In this document: positions 59,705 through 64,000 of the stretch, one piece after another
Position numbering within the stretch: the first letter of the stretch is position 1
Layout of the letters: each line of letters opens with the position of its first letter
NCBI RefSeq assembly: GCF_900188115.1
Contig: NZ_FZNW01000022.1
Location: forward strand, 1 to 64,000
DNA length: 64,000 bases
DNA from: Haloechinothrix alba
Lineage (GTDB): Bacteria; Actinomycetota; Actinomycetes; Mycobacteriales; Pseudonocardiaceae
Direction of reading: 5' to 3'
Notes under the pieces: generated by a model
The model's database searches: none
Seen by the model: the letters and a program-made list of their open reading frames with translations, nothing else
What the model was told of the DNA's origin: nothing
Program-made: the position numbers and the translations under genes

Positions 59705-60955
59705 CTACTCGGAGCTCTGCTCAGTGTCGCTGTTACGCAGCGCCGGAATCGATTGCGTCGTCACGTTCACCTGTCCACGCAAGATGCCCCTGTTGACGTC
59801 ACTCAGGCTGGCGACGGAGTTCGTGTTGTGCACGAAAGCCTGCAGGTCGGTGAGGTACGGAACTAGTCCCGATGTGATGGGATCCAGCTCTTCGGTGATC
59901 GGCTTCAGATCGTCGAGCGAATGGTTCAGGTCATCGACGGCCGGACGCAGATCCGAGACGACAGGGGAGGCCTTGTCCAACACCGGTTCCGCCGCATCCA
60001 CGAACCCGTCGAGCTCCGCAATGGAATCATCTGTGCGTGCTAGCGCGTCCGGCAACTCTTCGCTCGCCTCCCGTACGCCGTCCAGAGCCGGATCGAGCTC
60101 ACCGGCGAGCTCGGTGACGCCCTCCGTCGCGGCGCGCAAGTCATCGGACAGCTCGGGTAGCTGGGCCAGTGACGCGTCCAGCTCGCCGTCGCTGTCGGCA
60201 ACCGTACCGAGCGTCGTCTCCAGCGAGCTCGCCAGCCTGGACAGGCGCTCGTCGTCCTCCCCTGTGGCTGTGGATATCCGTGAGATCGCCGTCACCAACC
60301 GGGACAGCAACTCCCGTCTGGTCTCAAGCTGAGCCATCACGGGTTCCAGCTGCCGCACGACGCCTTCGAGACCGCGCAGGCCCGCGGGCAGTTTCTCGGG
60401 GGCATTCGCCAGCGCCACATCCGCTTCGGACAGTAGTGTCGTCGCCGCCATGCGGGCGTTGTCGTCGAGATCCGCGAGCACCTCATCGACCTGGACGGGG
60501 CGCTCCGAGTTCTCCGCGGGCAGCGTGTCCCCGTCCTCGAGTGGTTCGCCGGGAGGACCTCCGGGGTCCAGCTCGATATACATCTCGTTCAACGGCGATT
60601 TCGACCGCAACACCGGTGTCGCGTTGTCGTGCACGGTGTGCTCGGTGTCTATCCGCATCTCGACGCGAGCCTTCCCGGAGTCGCTGACATCTGCGGAGCG
60701 GATGTCTCCCACATCGACGCCCGCGATTCGCACCTCCTGGCCGTTCCCCGGACTGACAGCAGGGCTCTCCTCGAACATCGCGTAGACGGAGTACCTGTCT
60801 TCCCACGGCGGGTTGAACCGCTGGTTGGCAAGGAAATACCCGCCGACTGTCGAACCGATCGCGAAGAGCACGGCGATCACTATCAGGTTCCGACCGAGAT
60901 CCGGTTCGCTACGAGCGCGATTCCAGGAGCGTCGTACGCGGCTACCCAGGCTCAT
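59705..60955 (-). CDS. Mce-family protein (fourth visible)
   Basis: A 416-residue protein with signal anchor NLIVIAVLFAIGSTVGGYFLA and MCE domain DRYSVYAMFEESPAVSPGNGQEVRIAGVDVGDIRSADVSDSGKARVEMRID. The following region is a long heptad-rich helix (for example LDDNARMAATTLLSEADVALANAPEKLPAGLRGLEGVVRQLEPVM). No lipobox cysteine follows the anchor. It overlaps the upstream Mce gene by 4 bp. Confidence 0.9.
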   Translation of the reverse strand: MSLGSRVRRSWNRARSEPDLGRNLIVIAVLFAIGSTVGGYFLANQRFNPPWEDRYSVYAMFEESPAVSPGNGQEVRIAGVDVGDIRSADVSDSGKARVEMRIDTEHTVHDNATPVLRSKSPLNEMYIELDPGGPPGEPLEDGDTLPAENSERPVQVDEVLADLDDNARMAATTLLSEADVALANAPEKLPAGLRGLEGVVRQLEPVMAQLETRRELLSRLVTAISRISTATGEDDERLSRLASSLETTLGTVADSDGELDASLAQLPELSDDLRAATEGVTELAGELDPALDGVREASEELPDALARTDDSIAELDGFVDAAEPVLDKASPVVSDLRPAVDDLNHSLDDLKPITEELDPITSGLVPYLTDLQAFVHNTNSVASLSDVNRGILRGQVNVTTQSIPALRNSDTEQSSE

Positions 60956-62265
60956 TCTGGAACTCCTTCCTGGCCCGCGAGTTTCCGGAACAGCTGTTCA
61001 ATACTGATCGGGAGCCCTGCGAGGGATCCGGGGCCCACACCGGCCATGTAACTGATCATCGCGCCGTTCTCGTCCACCATGGTCGCTCGCGCCACATTGG
61101 AGGCCATGTGACCCACCTCCTGGTACAGCGGTCGGTTCGATCCCGTTCCCTCGTAGTCGCCCGTTCCTTCGAACGGTGAGTTGAGCGTGTCCAGAATCGG
61201 CCCGTTCACACGGTCGAGGACCGGGCTACGAAGGTTGTCGAGCGTGGATTCCAGCTCGATACTCGTCGGCGAAAGGTCCTCCACGAGCGGCCGGGAATCG
61301 TCGAGCACATCACGCAGGTCATTGATCACCGGCTGAGCCTTGACGAGTACGGGGTCGAGGTTCTCCAGGACGGTGCCGAGCTCCCGAACGGCCGGTCGCG
61401 CGGGCTCCGCGGTCTTCTCCAGCTTCGTCAGCGTGCCGTCCAGCTTTCGTAGTCCGGCGGACGTGCTATCCAGCGTGTCGGGCATTCCGGCCGTGCTCCT
61501 CGCGAGATCTCCGGCCCTGTCACCGAGGACCTGCGAGGTCGTCTCGAGATCACGCACGATCGAATCCAGCTGTCCCTCCCTGCGGGATAGAACGTGTGCC
61601 GTCGATTCCAGACCGGTCACCAGCTCGCTCAGGTCCCTGTCAGGACGTGTCCCGCGCATCCCGTCGAACACCTCGGCCGCCGGTCCGAGAGTGTCCGGCG
61701 CGGAGGCCACAAGGTCACGCAGTGCGTCCGAGCCACCGTCGCGTAGCATCCCGTCCAGGTCGCCTATGCTGCTGCGCGCACCCTCGCGCGCGCCGGGCTG
61801 CAACGCGGCTGTCACCTTGTCCAGCTCGACCGGTGTCTCCGTCCGCTCTGCCGGGACCGTCCCGTCGAACGTGCCGTTCTCGGTTCCACCGGGTTTCAGG
61901 TCGAGGTAGTAATTGCCGCCGAGCATCGTGGTCGGGCGGATCGCTGCCGACGGTGCCGAGCCCAGTTTGTGCACGGCATCGTTGTCTATCTTCGCGGTGA
62001 CCTCTGTCGTACCGTCCTCGGCCCTGTTGACCTCGCTGACGACTCCGACGGGGACGCCTGCAATCTTGGCATCGGATACGTACTCACGAAGCTGGTAGGC
62101 CTCGTCGAACTGAACCGCGATCGTGTGGCCCGGTTGCACCGTGGTGATGATGCGGTTCTTCTGGAACAGCGCCACGCCCGCGACGAGGCAGACTACGATG
62201 AATGCTACGCCGAGCTTCAGCGGGGAGAGTCGCAGCCGTGCGGCGACACGGCGACTGGCACGCAT
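60952..62265 (-). CDS. Mce-family protein (third visible)
   Basis: A 437-residue protein. Anchor: LKLGVAFIVVCLVAGVALF. MCE domain: GHTIAVQFDEAYQLREYVSDAKIAGVPVGVVSEVNRAEDGTTEVTAKIDNDAV. A long helical stalk follows, then a C-terminal domain with GPILDTLNSPFEGTGDYEGTGSNRPLYQEVGHMASNVARATMVDENG. That LNSPFEGTGDYEGTG type of ending is characteristic of MceD-like subunits. Its start codon overlaps the stop of the next Mce gene as TGATG. Confidence 0.9.
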   Translation of the reverse strand: MRASRRVAARLRLSPLKLGVAFIVVCLVAGVALFQKNRIITTVQPGHTIAVQFDEAYQLREYVSDAKIAGVPVGVVSEVNRAEDGTTEVTAKIDNDAVHKLGSAPSAAIRPTTMLGGNYYLDLKPGGTENGTFDGTVPAERTETPVELDKVTAALQPGAREGARSSIGDLDGMLRDGGSDALRDLVASAPDTLGPAAEVFDGMRGTRPDRDLSELVTGLESTAHVLSRREGQLDSIVRDLETTSQVLGDRAGDLARSTAGMPDTLDSTSAGLRKLDGTLTKLEKTAEPARPAVRELGTVLENLDPVLVKAQPVINDLRDVLDDSRPLVEDLSPTSIELESTLDNLRSPVLDRVNGPILDTLNSPFEGTGDYEGTGSNRPLYQEVGHMASNVARATMVDENGAMISYMAGVGPGSLAGLPISIEQLFRKLAGQEGVPE

Positions 62266-63581
62266 CAGCGTCGACCTCCTTCCAACGGTGACGACGCCGA
62301 GTCCTGCTCCGCCTCGCCTGGTTCCGGGTAGGCGTTGCGGGAGACCGTCGGGTCCTCGACCGGTACCGTGCCCGCAACCGACTCAGCCCGGGGTACGAGG
62401 TAGATGCGCAGCCAGTGGCCGGCATCGTCTCCCTGGGACAGCGCGCTGGTCGCGTTCGTGAAGTAGCCCGATATCTCCCCGCTGTACGGCGCGAGAACGG
62501 ACAGTATGTGGCTGCTGTCCGCCGCAGTGTCGACCAACCTTCCCGCAAGCGGGCCGGCGTCCGCGGCGACCGCGGACAGGTCGTCCACCGCGGGTTCGGC
62601 GCTGTCTGCTACTGCCGGGACCTTCTCCAGCGGTTGGACGCCTTCCCGCAGCACTCCCCGAAGGTCGTCGGTCGCCGCTCCGAGCGACTCGGCACCCGGC
62701 CGCAACTCCGCCGTCGCCACTTCGGTGTCGGCCAGCGGTGCACGGAGCGCCTCGAGGGCCGAACCTGCCTCGCGTAAGGTTTCCGGTGCCCGATCCAGCA
62801 CAGCATCCATGGGTTCGGCGTCATCGACGCCGAGCGAGTCCATGGTCGTGGCCAGCTGTTCCGTGAGGTTCGCGATCTCCTGCTCCCGTCCCTCGAACCG
62901 GCCGGCAAGCGTGTGCGCCGACCGCAGCAGTCCGACAAGGTCCGTCCCGTCGTCACGAGACAGCGTTCCGGCTACCGCACCGAGGTCGGTCAGCAAGTCG
63001 GGTGCCGTCCGCAACGCGTCGTGCAGGTCCTGCGACCGGCCGGCCAGACCACCACCGACCTCCCTCAGCGCCGTGCCGCTTGCCTCGCGCGTGCGCGTGT
63101 CGAAGACGTTGAACAGCTCACCGATGTCCTCCGCGCCCTTGGTGGACTCCGGTGTGATCACATCGTCATCCGGAATTGCACCCGCTTCCGGTGATCCGGG
63201 GTCGATGTCGACGAACTTCTGCCCGAGTGACGACCGCGCTTTTACCGTGGCCGCTGTCACCGATGCGTCCCGGTACACGACCGTATCCGGGTCGTCGATC
63301 TCCATGGCCACTACGGCCTGCCCGCCCTCGTAGGTGATCTCTTCCACGTAGCCGACCCTGGTACTGGCAATACGGACATCGTCGCCCTCGGTGAGTCCCT
63401 GCACGTCGTCGAACGCCGCCCGCACCGTCGCCCGGTCCTTGAAAGGGACGCCATGTGTGGCGTTCAGGCCGAAAGCAACCGCGGCGGCGAACACCACCAT
63501 GACCGCTACACCGAGCGCGACTGCCATCCGGCGCGACGCGTAGAACCTGCTGATGCGAATGGCTGGGCTCTTGTTACTCAT
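62265..63581 (-). CDS. Mce-family protein (second visible)
   Basis: A 438-residue protein with anchor MAVALGVAVMVVFAAAVAFGL and MCE domain FKDRATVRAAFDDVQGLTEGDDVRIASTRVGYVEEITYEGGQAVVAMEID. The rest is a helical stalk and a C-terminal region ending in a proline- and glutamate-rich tail. It overlaps the partial Mce gene to the right by 4 bp (ATGA) and the next by one base. It is probably MceC-like by position. Confidence 0.9.
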   Translation of the reverse strand: MSNKSPAIRISRFYASRRMAVALGVAVMVVFAAAVAFGLNATHGVPFKDRATVRAAFDDVQGLTEGDDVRIASTRVGYVEEITYEGGQAVVAMEIDDPDTVVYRDASVTAATVKARSSLGQKFVDIDPGSPEAGAIPDDDVITPESTKGAEDIGELFNVFDTRTREASGTALREVGGGLAGRSQDLHDALRTAPDLLTDLGAVAGTLSRDDGTDLVGLLRSAHTLAGRFEGREQEIANLTEQLATTMDSLGVDDAEPMDAVLDRAPETLREAGSALEALRAPLADTEVATAELRPGAESLGAATDDLRGVLREGVQPLEKVPAVADSAEPAVDDLSAVAADAGPLAGRLVDTAADSSHILSVLAPYSGEISGYFTNATSALSQGDDAGHWLRIYLVPRAESVAGTVPVEDPTVSRNAYPEPGEAEQDSASSPLEGGRR

Positions 63582-64000
63582 GAGTCCCCTCCGAACAGGA
63601 AGTCCGTCATGTTGCCTTCCTGCTCACGGCTGAGCCCGGTCGGATCCGCGCTGTCGGGGTCTTCACCCTCTGCGGGCTCGAGCAGCCCGTCGACAGGGGG
63701 AAGGTCGGGCAGCGCTTCCTCCACGGGACCGCCGGCTTCCTCTCCCCCGAGAGAACCACCCGGAAGCATGCCCGTAACCGCGTCAGGGTGCACGATCAGA
63801 TTAACCCTGAAGTAGTGGGAAAGGCCGTCGTGACCGTTCGTCGCCAAGGCCCAGTACCTGATGAAGTTGAATACGTTGTCCAGATTCGCCGTGAGGTCTT
63901 TCACGATGGGGCGAGCCGACTCCGCCGACTCCCGTACATCCGATCCCGCGGCACGCAAGTGTTCGGCCACCGGCGCGGCCTCGTCAAGCAGCACCTCCGC
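63578..64000 (-). CDS. Mce-family protein, C-terminal part (cut by window edge)
   Basis: About the last 140 residues of an Mce protein whose start lies beyond the window. The visible sequence is the helical stalk (SDVRESAESARPIVKDLTANLDNVFNFIRYWALATNGHDGLSHYFRVNLIVHP), then a disordered acidic tail (GGPVEEALPDLPPVDGLLEPAEGEDPDSADP) and FLFGGDS at the end. The frame is open to base 64000. It is probably MceB-like by operon order; yrbE-type permeases are expected further right. Confidence 0.8.
   Translation of the reverse strand, partial: AEVLLDEAAPVAEHLRAAGSDVRESAESARPIVKDLTANLDNVFNFIRYWALATNGHDGLSHYFRVNLIVHPDAVTGMLPGGSLGGEEAGGPVEEALPDLPPVDGLLEPAEGEDPDSADPTGLSREQEGNMTDFLFGGDS

Overview
The window is high-GC DNA from an actinomycete. 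A SigB/SigF-type sigma factor with its anti-sigma, FurA-katG and Fur-katA pairs, R2lox, DUF3556, an Mce operon, TetR/IclR/PucR/LAL regulators and an actinobacterial-style type I-E CRISPR system together suggest the Pseudonocardiaceae. That placement is an inference from gene content and codon usage; no rRNA or tRNA gene was found.

Layout. (1) 1-7.8 kb: a possible IS110-type transposase end at the left edge, then leftward genes for a sigma factor and its RsbW-like anti-sigma, a membrane protein, a type II NADH dehydrogenase, a small helical protein, a Tat-exported metallophosphoesterase, a secreted LVIVD-repeat protein and a TetR repressor. Two of these genes follow GTTT/GTTA-N14-15-GGGTA sites, as expected for targets of the local sigma factor. 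(2) 7.9-14 kb: an SDR plus acyl-CoA ligase operon divergent from tetR, a PASTA-like protein, an R2-like ligand-binding oxidase with all signature residues, a small membrane protein and a PIG-V-like mannosyltransferase. (3) 14.1-31.2 kb: a complete type I-E CRISPR-Cas locus. The leftward operon cas3-cse1-cse2-cas7e-cas5e-cas6e-cas1-cas2 lies between two very long arrays (69 and 58 repeats, 125 spacers), both with the same 28-bp repeat. The repeat strand, a conserved leader-junction motif and decayed repeats at the left end of array 2 all show that both arrays are transcribed leftward with leaders on their right.

(4) 31.4-40.7 kb: an iclR gene broken by one in-frame TGA, a MetE-C-like methyltransferase, then two oxidative-stress modules (fur-katA and furA-katG) sharing a CTTGAC-type palindrome. 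Between them are a zinc-ribbon protein, a CPBP membrane protease and a probable SAV_915-like remnant. (5) 40.7-54.6 kb: a catabolic-looking region with a saccharopine-dehydrogenase-like reductase, an acyl-CoA ligase, two SDRs, two PucR-type regulators, a phytoene-desaturase-like oxidoreductase, a DUF3556 membrane protein and a large LuxR/MalT-like (LAL) regulator. (6) 54.6-64 kb: a leftward, tightly overlapping operon of five Mce proteins (the first cut by the window edge), an MMPL/RND transporter, a membrane-anchored SurA/PrsA-like foldase and a small membrane protein.

The CRISPR locus is the most distinctive feature, because its spacers preserve acquisition history: an adjacent duplication, a pair identical over the seed half but divergent distally, and a pair sharing 16 nt. 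No clearly new type of system was identified. The best leads are the spacer pairs, the sigma promoters near the sigma gene, the nonsense-interrupted iclR, and the Mce-MMPL-foldase operon beside a lipid-type catabolic region.
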